Source of the DNA: Rheum nobile
Taxonomy: Eukaryota; Streptophyta; Magnoliopsida; Caryophyllales; Polygonaceae
DNA: 64,000 nt
Assembly (NCBI GenBank): GCA_027886185.1
Contig: WOAB01000606.1
Coordinates: 2,108,001-2,172,000 of the forward strand
Direction of reading: 5' to 3'
Of the stretch, positions 44,305 to 56,369 are shown piece after piece. The notes beneath the pieces are model-generated. The model searched no databases, had not been told where the DNA came from, and saw only the letters and a program-made list of their open reading frames with translations. Position 1 is the stretch's first letter. Each line of letters begins with the position of its first letter. The translations under genes and the position numbers were made by a program.

Positions 44305-46816
44305 CAGTTATTGCTTGGGTGGAGCTGTTGTTATCAAGCAGATGGTTGTCAAGTATGGGGTATCCCCTATTGTCTTTACACTGACTGCGACATATGGGTA
44401 CAAGCCTCGCGCTCAAAAACCTTACCATGTTCCCCCACTTGGAGAAATTAAGGGAGATCATGAAGGGGTTTTAGAGGCCTGGAATGTCAATACTATGAAG
44501 GAGGATGACCCCTTCGTGAAGACAACAACCCCAACTAGTTCGACACCTCTGACTGGAATCAAGAGGCCTCGCGAGGAGCCCCCAAGTGCTTCAACTCCTC
44601 AGGCTTAGTTTGATTTCTTCCTTTTGTAATCTTCGTGGGTCTTTTCTATATGTTGGTGCTCCACTGTTTGACACTGTCTTTTGTAATATTTTGGATTGTT
44701 TAACATTGTCCCTTCGCAGACGTAACTTGTGCTCGACTCCTTTTGGATTGCCTAAGTTTTTATGCATTTGCTATCTTTTTGTTCTTCGCGTGGCTTTTTT
44801 ACATGCATTGGTTTTGCCGTTTACTTAATGCGATTGGACATTTGACCAGTAATCATCAAATCTAGGGTGTAGCTGGCGTGTTTAGAGTATGACTTTGGCG
44901 AGTTATTAAATGAGGCGTCACTTCACCTTCCTTTATTGCGTTTTTATAACTCTGAATTTCTCTCTCCCATTTGTGAAGTAAACCACCACTTTGAGGGCAG
45001 TTAATGTACACGTCTTCCACTTCTCTTTGCTAGTCTATAAATACTAGCCCCTTCTTCGGTACTTTCTCATTCCTTCCTTGCTCATTTTCTCACTTTTCTT
45101 GCTTTTGTTGTTTTTTAAGCTCTTGTCGAGATGGTTGAACTTGTTCTTGAGGTTCGCCGCGATGGCTGCTTCATTTGCCAGCGCGGTGACCGTCGCAAAG
45201 TTTCAGTCCACCGGTTTGTTGGCGGTAATGTTTCGAAAATTGATGTGGGCGAAGAAGTTGGAGAGTTCGATCTCCAAGTGATGTTCGCCTTTCTTTTTCC
45301 AGATGCGGCTATTTTTTGTATGGGGCGTGTGTTCTAATTTCTTGAGCCAATGGCTATGGGACGGAGGCTTCGCGAGGTGAAGGACAATCGTGACACATCC
45401 ATCATCGCAAAGCTTAGGAGGGAGTGGCCCGTGCATGTCTTTGTTCATGAGCCTTCACCGCCGGGGTTTCTCCCACATAGCCTTCGCTCTGTTGGCCTTT
45501 AGGCCTTGTTTTTTACATGTTTATCGCCTACCCTCCCCCCCCCCCCCCCCCCCCCCCCCACGTTCCTTCTTTTAGCTCACAAACGAAAAGAGGAATGAAA
45601 GTGGTTTAGTGGGTCTCTTGTTTAGATTGCAGATAATGCATTTTAGTTGCCGTGTAGGGGTTTTCTTGTAATTAGTATTGCGCGTATATCGTGCGCGAAG
45701 GAAATGGTAGTAGAATTGCATATGAAACATCATGTATTTACAGACTTGTCTTTTGTTAATGAAGAAGGTACTATTGTTCTAGTTTCTCATTCTACGCGTG
45801 CCTTGTTCACGTCGAGCTTCTTGCTTTAGACTTCTCGCTCTTGAAACTTCTTGAAGGCCCACCTGGTTTGTTTTGCTTCAACGTAATTAGATGAAAATCT
45901 ATAATCGAGTTATTGCGAATATACAAATTGCATAGGATGAATACCTCATCGCTACTCGGTTCTCGCTCGCGACTATTACCCTTATGTTTCTTGCTTCCTC
46001 TTTTATGCTCGCGCGTTTTAGTATTGTTCCTTAGGCCTTGCCTACTCAACTTGCCTTTCACATCTCGCTTTTCATACTTGCTTTTCATGGCTCGCGCTCG
46101 TGCCTTGCTTTCACGTATTGCTTCTCATACTTGTTTTCCTACACATTGCACACGGTATTGTGTTTAGGGCCTTGCTCATTCTCAAATCGCGCATAGTATA
46201 TGGCTCAAACATTTTTCTTAGCTCGTGTACCTTTCCCTCGCGCATCAATTGCCTTAGGCCTACACCTGAATGGTATTGCTTTCACTTATTGCGGGTGTGG
46301 CCTATACAACAATGCTCGCGAGATTACTGCTTGCCTTGATTGCTTAAACATAATTAACAAGGTGATAGAGTTCGCGAATACATACCTGAGGCGGGACCCT
46401 CTTCAAGGGTAATACTTGTGAAGCCACATCATGTTCTACGAATTTGGAACTATGTTTCCTATGTGATCCTTGAGTCGATAAGCCCCCGGCGCGACTTCGC
46501 GTACAACAATGAATGGCCCTTCCCATCCAGGGTCTAGCTTCCCGCCTTCAGTCTTCCATAGAACAAGATCACCCTTCGTGAAGCTTCTAGGCCTTACCCT
46601 TTTGTTATAGTATGCCGCGATGCGTCGCTTGTACTCACTTTCGTCTCATCCCTTTCACGCGTCTCCTCTCTGAGATGTAGTTCGAGCTGCAGCTTTATGG
46701 AGTTTTCTTCGGTGTCGTAGTGTAAGAGCCTCTCGTTCGGGAAAAGATGCTCAACCGGGACCACAACCTCTATGCCATATGTCAACGTGAAGGACGTCTC
46801 CCCTGTACCCTTCTTG
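44305..46816. repeat. Internal duplication, copy 2
   Basis: Contains a fragment of the first antisense ORF (44315-44608), a TATA box, the second antisense ORF (45131-45336), a C run at 45533-45559 and an integrase C-terminal remnant (46785-46410, minus, with VPVEHLFPNERLLHYDTEEN). Homology stops at 46816. Confidence 0.85.
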
Positions 46817-49337
46817 TTTCAATTGTTTGTATTGAGTTTGACTGTGGAGCTGTAGTTTTATAACCTACAAACTGTTTCATTTATTTTGTAATATTCTACA
46901 ATATTGTACTAAAAGGAAAAAAAATATTTTCTTTTTTAATTTTGGAAAACATGGATTTTTAGTAGCAGATCTTCCAATTGGAATCAATATGCACGACTAT
47001 GAATGATCCAGAATATATATGGTATTATTGTGCAGATCTTGCAATTGGAATATTTTTTAAAGATAATATGCATGGCTTTTTATGGACTGGTTGGATGTAA
47101 TTTGGTTTGTCATTAGGAGTAAGTTTTGCAGAATGTCAGTTTTGAGGCAGCTTTGGTTCATTGTGTAATTTTTGTGCCAGTTTTGAGGCAGCTTTGGTTC
47201 ATTGTGTATTTTTTGTGCCAGTTTTGAGGCAGCTTTGGTTCATTGTGTATCTTTTGTGCCAGTTTTGAGGCAGCTTTGGTTCATTGTGTATCTTTTGTGC
47301 CAGTTTTGTGGCAGCTTTGGTTCATTGTGTATTTTTTGTACAAGTTATTATTGTAGGTTCAGTTTTTATATTGTACAGGTTCAATTTTGAGGGTCATTTG
47401 TGTACGTATGTTTCAGCTTTAGTTCTTGCATAATGTCTTTAGCATGTTTATTTTTGTGCACTTTTTTTTTGTCACAACACGACTATTTTTATTACAGGAT
47501 ATAATATCGTATCATGCATGTTTTCTAAGAAATGTGCATTTGCATTTTGATAATGCCATTGCATAATGTCATTAGAAGGTTTTTTATGCGCTTTTTTTGG
47601 ATGACAACACGACCATTTTTATTACAGGCTGTAATAAATTGCATGTGTATATGGTTTACTGCGTTTTGGCAATTATTGATGATTGCAGATTTGATTATGT
47701 ACAAAAAGTATACGGTTGAGAATAATACCTAGTAAATGTTTAGAAAGATTTAGACTGTACAATATTATCTATAAGTGATTCAGTGTTGTTTACAATTTTT
47801 TTACTTAAATTTGAATATAAGGCAATTATATACAAAGAAAAGTTTATATGTTTTGCAAACTCGCGTTTATTATATAAGGGGCACACTTTGCCCTTTGGTA
47901 TTTTTATGTTTTCAATATTCTTGTCCATTTATTTTATTCTATTTACTATTCAATATTCGTACTTACATTACACCCTAAAATTATATTGTCATCACGCCTA
48001 ATTAAGAATATATACACTACGTGACTATTTATAAAATTTAACAATCCACCTTCTTAAGTTTGGTGTGTCGAAGTTAATCGGGAAGTGTTAATGTTGATTA
48101 CATCATTTTTTTTAAAAAAATATGACTTATTCGTCTTCTATTAATCCAAAAATTAGGTACTATTTAGGTGCTTTTTTACTTTATATATTTTCATTTTCAA
48201 TCAATTCTCGATATGGGACTTTTGTCCAACTCTCAACAAATGTTTGAATTTATCCTTAAGGCTAGCTAGCCAAATATAGCAGGAACAAATGGATCTTGAT
48301 ATGTTCTAATACCATTTAATTTTTTTGAAAATTGTATATATATAATCGTGGAGTGATGAGGTAACGTCAATTCTTATTTTTTTCTATTATAGGATTTATA
48401 TTGTAGCACAAAAATTTAGAAGGTATTGTGTAAGGCTTCATCGTTTTGGCAAATATTGATGACTGCAGATTTGATTATGTACAAATATTATAGGGTAGAG
48501 AATATTACCTAATAATTTTTTAGAAAGATTTTGACTATACATTAGGATAAAAATTATTGGGGAGCGTGTGCAAATCTGTCTATTATAAGTATTAATTTTA
48601 TTTTGTTTGATTTTATTAGTTTTTTTATATATCTGCCGAAAAAATATGAAAGCGACACATGGTAAATTGAATGCAGAGGCGCCACGTGACAGCATAAATT
48701 TTGGGTTCATTCTGGGAGCGCCACGTGACGCAATCAGTATTCTAATTTAGTATTTATATAATAGATTGGGTCACAATATGGCATAATGTTCCATTTCTTA
48801 TTAAGATTAATGAAACATTGTGTCAAAGGGAGCCTCGTCGATAAGTCTAATACAATGTCAAGAGTTTCAATGTAAAGGAGAGATTTTTTCCCACGTTTTT
48901 CGGCTCTATTACGATGTCAAGTGGAGCCTCGTCGAGAAGTCTGTAGTGATTTTCAAATTATTTTATTATCTTCCAAAGCTTATAAATTAAAGTTAAAAGT
49001 AAGCCAACTTTTTCAATAGTTTTTTACCCCTTCTTTCCAAAGCTTACGCATGAAGCTTATTAGTAATTTATCGATCATACACACAACGATAATATAATCA
49101 ATCACAACTCACAAGCCTTGTCGGCTAAACCCATAAGGTGTCTCGTCTACATTTATGCTTCGTCGGCTATAAATCTATACGCCTTTTGGGCTATAGTTTA
49201 AGGACAAACCTTCATTTATACCAAGTATAAGAATACTCTTACACATTATTAGATAAAATCATCATTCCCCAAGTTATTAGAAGTATAAGTATTAATACTT
49301 TTTTTTAATTAATAAAAAGTAACTTTCACCCAGATTG
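46817..49337. other. AT-rich intergenic sequence with short repeats
   Basis: No gene recognised. It holds a 41-bp array (47137-47341), two pairs of diverged direct repeats (47432-47510 with 47562-47633, and 47664-47765 with 48443-48545), two GCGCCACGTGAC sites (48678, 48718), and a GAGCCTCGTCGA repeat (48830, 48925). The frames at 47202 and 47532-47978 follow repeats or low-complexity AT and have no family features. Confidence 0.5.
47137..47341 (+). repeat. 41-bp tandem repeat, five copies
   Basis: The unit begins CAGTTTTGAGGCAGCTTTGG and ends TTTTTGTGC. Copies differ by one or two bases. Confidence 0.9.
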
Positions 49338-49342
49338 TTCAC
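49338..49342 (+). repeat. Target duplication TTCAC, left copy
   Basis: Identical to 59245-59249. Confidence 0.85.
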
Positions 49343-49969
49343 TGTTTTGGGCGAAAAAGATCAAACCGACCTGATTTGTTTAAAGAAGGGCAACTAGACA
49401 ACAGTTAGATTGAATATATCTAGATAACCCAAATCAAATAAAAGAGAGCATGTGACGAGTCGGGAGTATCGTGTGAGCTGGCCTGGCCCCTCCGTGTAGA
49501 GGGTCGATCGAATAAAAAATGAGAGATGTCGGACGCTTCAAATGTTAGAACAACGACTCTGAACCGATGAACTTAGATGAATATAGAGAGGGAGATGTAG
49601 TTGATTGTATTATTTCTGAGAGTACCCGTTCTTTACAATGATCTTTAGAAACCCTTTATATACATTCAATCCTTAGGAAAATTCGGGCATTTACTCATCC
49701 GTGATCTTCGCTGGTCGACTTTAGTTGTCGGATTTGCCATAATCTTATGGCATTTATGAATCGATCTTGCAGACTCGTAGCCGTTGTATGGGATCTGGAC
49801 TTTTTCGTAACGCTCCCGATCATGGTGTTGTCTTATCTTTGGCTCCTATCGTCTGATTTTGGTCTCTTCGTCGTCTGGTTGTTTTGTCGACTGGTCGCTT
49901 CGACGAAAATAGATATCTTCGCGTTTTGGGCCATTTCTTCTGAAGGCCCACTAAAGTCATGGCCCAACA
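49343..49969 (-). repeat. 3' LTR (minus orientation) of the Tat element
   Basis: Begins TGTTTTGGGCG and ends GGCCCAACA on the + strand. The minus-strand TATA box is the complement of CTTTATATAC at 49654-49663. The complement of the following bases (CCTTGGGGCAA) is the purine tract at 49970-49980. Confidence 0.85.
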
Positions 49970-50253
49970 ATTGCCCCAAGGAATCGAGCTGGGTCGAAGA
50001 TGGCAGTTTGAGGGACGGTTGGATTCCTTCCTCTCTGGGACGTGATCTTCTCTTGGCAGATTTGTTATAGGGGATCGATGATGTGTTGCCTCCTTATTGG
50101 TTTTCCAGGCTTGACTGCGGTTTTAAACAGTTTCCCATAAATGGCCATCACTTCCCTTTCTTTTCATCATCATCTCTTTTGGACTCTCGAAAGGTCTTTC
50201 CGATCGAAGGTAAAAGATCTCTTTCCCAGTTTGTTTTCCTTTGCATTTATACT

Positions 50254-52130
50254 ATGTCGTCTTCGAAGTCGAGGAAGTCCAAGGCCTTGCCTTCTGGCGT
50301 CGTCGGAAAGAGTAGCGATCTCTCCCCCTTAAACCTCCTCAGTGCAGAAGATTCTTTGGCCGGAACCCTATCCCAATCGGAGTTGGAGGAGATTCTTGAA
50401 GTGGGTCAATTTCCCTCTGAGATGGTGGCTCGTCTTCCTCTGCCCCAGGAGCGGGCCGACTGGTATCATGATGGGTGGATTTGCTTCTTTGAGTACCCTT
50501 TCAGGATTGGTCACTCTTTTCCTTTCTCGAATCTGGTGAGAAATTTCTTGTCTGTTCTCAACCTTGCTCCGTGTCAGGTGATGCCGCATGCATGGCGCCT
50601 TCTTAGGGTAGTTGATCTTTTTGTGTCTAGTGTCGAAATTGACTTTGATTTTGATGCTCTCTGGTATTCTTACTACTTGAGTAGTCGAGGCTCTTCTCAT
50701 TTTCAACTACGCCTTAGACCGGATAGGCAACCAATTGCTTTAAACCTCAATGTCAATGACCGTGGATGGAGGTCACATTTCTTCTTTGTTGAGAAAAAAC
50801 CGCTTGAGGGGGGTTTCGACTTCTCTTTCTTGCGTGACGTTTGGAGGACGACAGGTATTTAGTCTTTGTTTTCGTGTGCTTCGCCGCCTTTGTTAACCGA
50901 CGTTTACATGTTTTCTTTTTCAGTACCAAGTCCGGAGGAGGAGTCGGATTCTGATTTCGCCGATGTCACTGGGGTTTTGCTTGCTTTCTCTGAGGCCGAT
51001 CGATCGTTCAAAAACGTGAACTGCTTAGCCCTTCCTCTGAATATGGCGACTCCATCTACTTCTGTTACCAAAGGCACGTGTTTGTTCTCTAAGATATGCA
51101 TGTGGGTGGTCTTTGTAGCAACCATATGCTTATTCGTTTTCACTTGCCTGGCAGTATCTCGGGGGGCGAGGTCGAGTGCTCGCTGTCTGGGAAGAGTCTC
51201 TTGGATCAAAAGTTGGCAATGAAGGCATCTTCGTCGGTTAGGTTAGATGCTAAGGTCCCCTCGTCGGCTAAGATCGTGGCTTTGGACTCGCCATCGTCTA
51301 AAAACTCAGGGGCAAAGAGGAAGGCGACGGACGTTCCAGAGCTTCCTGTGGGCATGGTGAAGAAGAGAGATCTGGGAGATTTGCTTCATACTCTGGATTC
51401 CGAGGCTAAGAAGGAGATTGGTGACTTGCACCTTGTCGATTGTATTGACGAGGCTGGGGCTGTCGTCTGACGGGTAAGAAAAGAAGACAACTTTGTCTTT
51501 AAAGTGTCTTCATAATGTGTATGTGTTTTAACATACGTCTTGTTGCTTTCGTAGGCTCTTTAGTATTCGTTTGTCGCTTTTTCTACTGTGCAAGAGCTGA
51601 GCGATGGTGCTGAGAAGCGTATTGCCGAGGTCGAGAGCCGGATTGCCGAGGTCGAGAGCCGGCTAGAGGTTGCTAATGGACATGTCAAGGCGGCCGAGAT
51701 CAAGCGGGCGTCGGCTGAGAAGAAGCTAGTGGAGACCGAGAAGAGTTTGGTCGAGTCGCAGGCCCGTTTTGGGGAGCTAGAGCACAGTGCCGACGATGCT
51801 CGTATGAAGGATGCCCAGGTTGCTACCGACGTTGGGACATATTTCTACCTTAAGTCCCGTATTGAGATGATGGAGGAGTATGCCTCAGGGGGTCAGTCGT
51901 CTTGGAACATCGAGGATGCGAGGACGAATATGGATCTTCTGTACCCTGGCGGCAATCTCAGCAACGAGTTGTTCAAGCTTATGGGACTTGGTGAAGACGA
52001 GCATGGAGAGGAAGCTATTCCCGTGGTGGTTGAGGAAGTTGTCGGAGAGGCGATGAAGGAGCTCCCTGAAGCGGTCGAGGGTCAGGATGCCGCTCCTATT
52101 GAAGTTTGTGAAAGGTCAGGCGAGTCTTGA
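50254..52130 (+). pseudogene. Antisense multi-exon ORF of the Tat element
   Basis: Exon 1 (50254-50854) starts MSSSKSRKSK and holds the plant gypsy-associated domain: RADWYHDGWICFFEYPFRIG, then LNLAPCQVMPHAWRLL. It ends at ACAG|GTATTT; an acceptor TTTTTCAG at 50916-50923 opens exon 2, in phase (VPSPEEESDSDFADV). A second intron before exon 3 (51155-51473) has a clear acceptor TGGCAG, but its donor is unsure. Exon 3 ends at GG|GTAAGA; exon 4 starts near 51595 (ELSDGAEKR) and encodes a coiled coil with RIAEVES twice, ending at TGA 52128-52130. The copy at 63493-61620 keeps the same exon order and splice sites. It lies antisense to gag-pol, where Tat elements carry extra ORFs. A TGA just before the third donor (51468-51470) breaks this copy. 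Function unknown. Confidence 0.65.
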
Positions 52131-52215
52131 TCTTTGTTTTAGGCGAAAGACATTGTTTCCCTTTGTTGTTTTGGGTATGTTGTGCCCCATTATAGAGATG
52201 AGATGGACAATATTT

Positions 52216-52241
52216 TGGCGACCCGTCTACCATCGCGGGTC
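52216..52241 (+). other. Conserved hairpin between antisense ORF and integrase
   Basis: GCGACCCG and CGGGTCGC form an 8-bp perfect stem around a 10-base loop. The same stem is at 61449-61474 in the related element, in opposite orientation. It lies about 90 bp beyond the antisense stop, so it may mark the 3' UTR of that transcript. Confidence 0.6.
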
Positions 52242-52954
52242 GCGTGTTTTGTAAAACATTTTAGTCATTTTTCGAAGTACCTTGTGTTTGTTTCGCGTTC
52301 GTCTCTGTGTGTTCTGTTTTATGGGTAGGCTTTGTTGTTTTGTGCACTGAGGTCGTAGATTCGTCTAGTGTAGACATAGCAAACATTAGACTTCGTTTCA
52401 TTGTCGTGGCATGCTTTACAGGGGATCGTCCTTGCATTTGTGTCTATGTGTTTTGTTGGATCGTTTCTAATGAAAGCAGTCGTGACGCCTTTGATCTGTG
52501 TCGGATTTACCCATGTGCTCCGTCGAGTAAGGCTTTCCACGTTTGTGTAGAAAAGGGAGGCCTGCAAATGTATACGTTTATGTTTAGTCATGACTTAGTG
52601 TTATGCCGAGGAGGAAAGCAATATGTTTTATTGCGTGGATGTAATAAGGTGTTATGACCTTATGTATTGTATAAGGCTGGCGGTGTGCCGACGTGCCTTT
52701 GTTGTTCATCTCCTCGTGTTCCGATCGATCATGTAAGTGTAATGTAAGCGCTTTTTGTGTGACTAGATCCAGCTTGTATGTCTATTGCTTCGTCTTGGAG
52801 GCCTCTCGTTCCTGTTCAATATTTCCATTTGGAAAGTATACATAAGAAAAGTCAGGGGTGACCGTTGGGGTGTTGCCCAATGGACCTCCGATGCTTAAGT
52901 CAGTGATTGGGATGCAATAAACGCAGTAGATGTTTAAAAGTGTGGAGAAGATTT

Positions 52955-54919
52955 TTAGAAATAATACAACTTTAAATGGATCGCGTTCCAGCTTCTTGGG
53001 ATTGGTTGTCCGTCCTTTATTTCTAATGGATAATCCCCTTGTCCGACGACCTCTTTGATAAGGTAAGGTCCTTCCCATTGGGGTGCCAGCTTTCCGTCGG
53101 TTGGGTCTCTAGTATTTTGGAATGTTTTCCTTAGGACCCAGTCCCCTAGCTTGAAGACTCTGACTCGGACGTTCCTGTTGTAACTCCAGGCGACTTCTTG
53201 TTGGTATCAGACCATTCTGATCCTTGCTTTTTCCCTGGTCTAGTCGATGGTGTCGAGGTTGTGGGCCAACTCGACATCATTTTGCTCCGGGGTCTGGAGT
53301 CCGTACCTGGCAGTCGGGACGAGTAACTCGGTGGGGATGACTGCTTCACTTCCGTAGACTAGCGAAAAAGGGCTTTGCCCCATTGCATTTTTAGGTGTCG
53401 TCCTGTCCGACCATAGTATCAAAGGGAGCTCGTTGGCCCATTTGCCTTTTGCCCCTGTGAGGCATTTTTTGAGATTGTTGATAATGATCTTGTTGCTGGA
53501 TTCTGCTTGCCCATTGGATTGTGGGTATCTTGGTGTGGATGTAACTAGCGCAATGTTCCATTGTTTACAGAAGGATCGAGTTTGGCTACCGATGAATTGG
53601 GAGCCATTGTCGCATACGATCTTTGAAGGGACGCCAAATCTGCATAGGATATTACGTTTTATGAATGAGATGATGTGTTTTTCTTTTACCTCTCGATATG
53701 CTTCGACCTCTATCCATTTAGAGAAATAGTCAGTCATAGCTAAGAAGTAGACGCGTTATCCTGACGCTGGTGGTAATTTCCCGACAATGTCCATCCCCCA
53801 TCGCATGAAGGGCCATGGGGCCAGGGTTGGATGCATCATTTCCGACGGTTGGCGTATGACGGGCGCATTCCATTGGCAGGCGTCGCATCTTCGGACATAT
53901 TCCGTCGCGTCTTTATTCATTGTGGGCCAGTAGTATCCTGTTCTGAGAGCTTTACCGGATAGGCTTCGTCCTCCGGTGTGGTTCCCAGACTCTCCGTCGT
54001 GCAAGGGTTGCAAGATGCGTTGTACTTCGGATGTTTCGAGGCAGCGTAGGTACAAACTTGTGATAGATCGTTTGAACAGTACATTATCTTTAAAATCGAA
54101 GGTTATGGCTTGTACCTTGAGTCTTTTAGCTTCTGCTTTGTTGGTTGGGAGAGTTCCATCTCTGAGCCACTTGATGTAGGGGGCGGTCCAATCGTCTTGG
54201 TCGCCTACCAAGTCTTCTTCTGTATGGTCGCCTACCTCTGCTGAGACGACTTCTTCTAAGGATAGTTCGCTCGCTGTTTGGATGTCGTTGGGGCCAGGTG
54301 TCTTGAGGATTTTGGGGACGGCTGGTGTGGTGACATGTGCCAGCGGAATGGAAGAGAAGTCGTTAGGATGCAAGGTGGAGCCAAGGTTCGCTAGGGCGTC
54401 GGCTTGCGTGTTGAGGTCGCGTGGGACTTATCGTATAGTAAATCTTTGGAATTTGCTTGCCAGCTTTTTGACGACATCGAGGTATGCCATCATTCTGTCA
54501 TCTTTGGCGGCGTATGAACCTTGTACCTGGTTGACGATTAAGAGGGAGTCGTATGTTACTTCTAGGTCTAGAATCGCCAGGTCATGTGTGAGTTTTAATC
54601 CGAACACGAGGGCTTCGTATTCTGCTTTGTTGTTGGTCGCGTCCCATTCACATCTCACAGCTTGGGCTATATGATCCCCCTGTGGCAATTTTAGCACGAC
54701 GCCTAAGCCGACTCCCCTTACGTTTGACGCTCCGTCTGTATGGAGTTGCCACGTGCCCCTGTTTTCTTCGACCTTTAGCTTTTCGACTTCTTTCATGGAT
54801 TCTTGTTCTAATGTTGGGCTGAAATCGGCCACAAAGTCGGCTAGAGCTTGAGATTTGATCGCCGTCCTTGGCTCGTAGTCGATGTCGAACCCGCTGAGAT
54901 GTATGGCCCATTTGGCCAT
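52955..54919 (-). pseudogene. pol: Second RNase H and integrase of the Tat element
   Basis: Minus frame with TAA at 54428-54430 and 53756-53758. The first part (54919-54430) is an archaeal-type RNase H: LHTDGASN, NNKAEYEALVFGLKLT and a later TYDSLLIVNQVQG. The RT-linked RNase H lies upstream, so the protein has two, as in Tat elements. Integrase follows: a zinc site (HDGESGNHTGGRSL, CDACQ), catalytic DDE at TDYFSKW, VCDNGSQF and NGQAESSN, then a frame change near 53240 and a GPY module (QWEGPYLIKEVVGQGDY) ending at TAA near 52955. TAA at 53756 fits CAA to TAA, and the TGA at 54920-54922 just upstream (before MAKWAIHLSG) fits CGA to TGA. Confidence 0.8.
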
Positions 54920-56172
54920 TCATCCTGTAAATTCGGGTTTCCTCATGACTGTCTTCATGGGATGGTTAGTTCTCACAATAATAGTATGTGATTTGAAGTA
55001 GGGTCGTAGTTTATTCGAGGCCATGAGCAATGCTAAGACCAGTTTTTCAAGTGGTATGTACCTGGTTTCGGCGGGGATAGGGAGCGACTCACATAGTAGA
55101 CCGGTGATTGCTTACCATCTTCTTCCCTCGTCAGTACTGCGCTGACCGATGATTCTGATACGGCCAGATAGAGTGGTAATGGCTCGTCGTCTTTTCGTTT
55201 GGCCAATAGGAATGGACTCGCTAAATATGCCTTTAGGTCTTGAAAAGTCTGCTCGTGTGTAGTTGTCCAGTTGAACGATTTGTTCTTCTTCAGGGCCTCG
55301 TAGAAGAGCTTGCACTTATCTGATGACTTGGATATGAACCTATTCAATGCTGCTACTCGTCCCGTTAGCTTTTGGACGTCCTTAACGCACCGAGGGGAAC
55401 TGAGGTTGACGATTGCCCTGACTTGGTCGGGACTTGCTTCGATCCCTCTTTGTGTGACCATGTAGCCTAAGAATTTCCCTGGGGATACTCCGAAAGAGCA
55501 TTTAGTCGGATTTAACTTTATGTTGTACCTTTTTAGTACCTCGAAGGCTTCCTTAAGATGTTCGATGTGGTCCCCCGCTGCTTTGGATTTGACGAGCATG
55601 TCATCGATATAGACTTCCATGGTGTCGCCGATCTGTTCTTTGAACATCTTGTTCACCAACCTCTGGTACGTGGCCCCTGCATTTTTTAGTCCGAAGGGCA
55701 TTACTTTATAGCAGTACGTACCTTGGCTTGTTATGAAGGTTGTCTTCTCTTGATCGTCGGGATCCATGAGGATTTGATTGTATCCACTGAACGCGTCCAT
55801 GAATGTCAGCATTTCATGCCCAACGGTCGCGTCAACCATTGCGTCGATGTGTGGTAGTGGAAAAGATTCCTTTGGACATGCTTTGTTTAGATCTGTGAAG
55901 TCAATGCATACTCTCCACTTCCAGTTCTTCTTTTGGACCACGACAACGTTAGCTAACCAGTCGGGATATTTCACCTCCCTTATTTTACCTGTCTCAAGTA
56001 GGTTTTTTACTTCATCTTCCACGACTTTGTTGCGCTCGGGTGCAAACTTCCTCCTTTTTTGCTTGACTGGAGGGTACGTGGGATCTACATTTAACTTGTG
56101 AGTAATAATATTTGGGGAAATCCCCACCATGTCTTCGTGTGACCAAGCAAAACAGTCAGTGTTGGATCGCAA
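54920..56172 (-). pseudogene. pol: Reverse transcriptase and first RNase H of the Tat element
   Basis: Minus strand from 56172: FAWSHEDMVGI, then PVKQKRRKFAPERN, VCIDFTDLNKACPKESFPLPHID, PFGLKNAGATYQRLVN and the RT active site YIDD in VYIDDMLVKS. RNase H follows (LPLYLAVSESSVSAVL). Near 55080 the frame slips by one base and continues with YIPLEKLVLALL to the TGA at 54920-54922. RT would copy the element RNA in the particle. The catalytic Asp pair is intact; the frameshift and stop make the polyprotein non-functional. Confidence 0.8.
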
Positions 56173-56369
56173 AAAGGAAATTAAACTTGCTCTAGTCGAA
56201 TCGTTTAGATTTTATCCGACCCTTACTGTTTGTGTTGGCTTTGAGGGGTCCAACGCGATCTCATCGAGTTGTTCCATTTCTGGTTCGACGTATCGCGGGG
56301 TCCCTTCACCATACTGTGATTGCTACGCGGACGATTTGTCGATTGCCCCTTTCATTGAAGTGACGTAAC

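Larger units (their letters stand above)
38258..46816 (-). mobile_element. Degenerate Tat-lineage Ty3/Gypsy element with antisense ORFs and an internal duplication
   Basis: Minus-strand integrase (44130-43087), + strand ORFs downstream of it (39915-41300 and 41821-42286) and an LTR-like region at the left end match the plan of Tat elements, which carry antisense ORFs between integrase and the 3' LTR. The segment 40999-43504 is repeated at 44305-46816. gag, protease and RT are absent and no 5' LTR is seen, so this is a truncated relic. The putative MULE appears to have inserted at its left LTR tip (TGTTTTTTTTAG at 38258 and again at 11169). Confidence 0.6.

Noticed and set aside
47137..47341. 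CRISPR-like array
   Set aside because: The 41-bp units are contiguous with no spacers, and the context is a plant nuclear genome.
47202..47390. Cys/Phe-rich ORF
   Set aside because: It is the translation of the 41-bp tandem repeat, cycling through frames.
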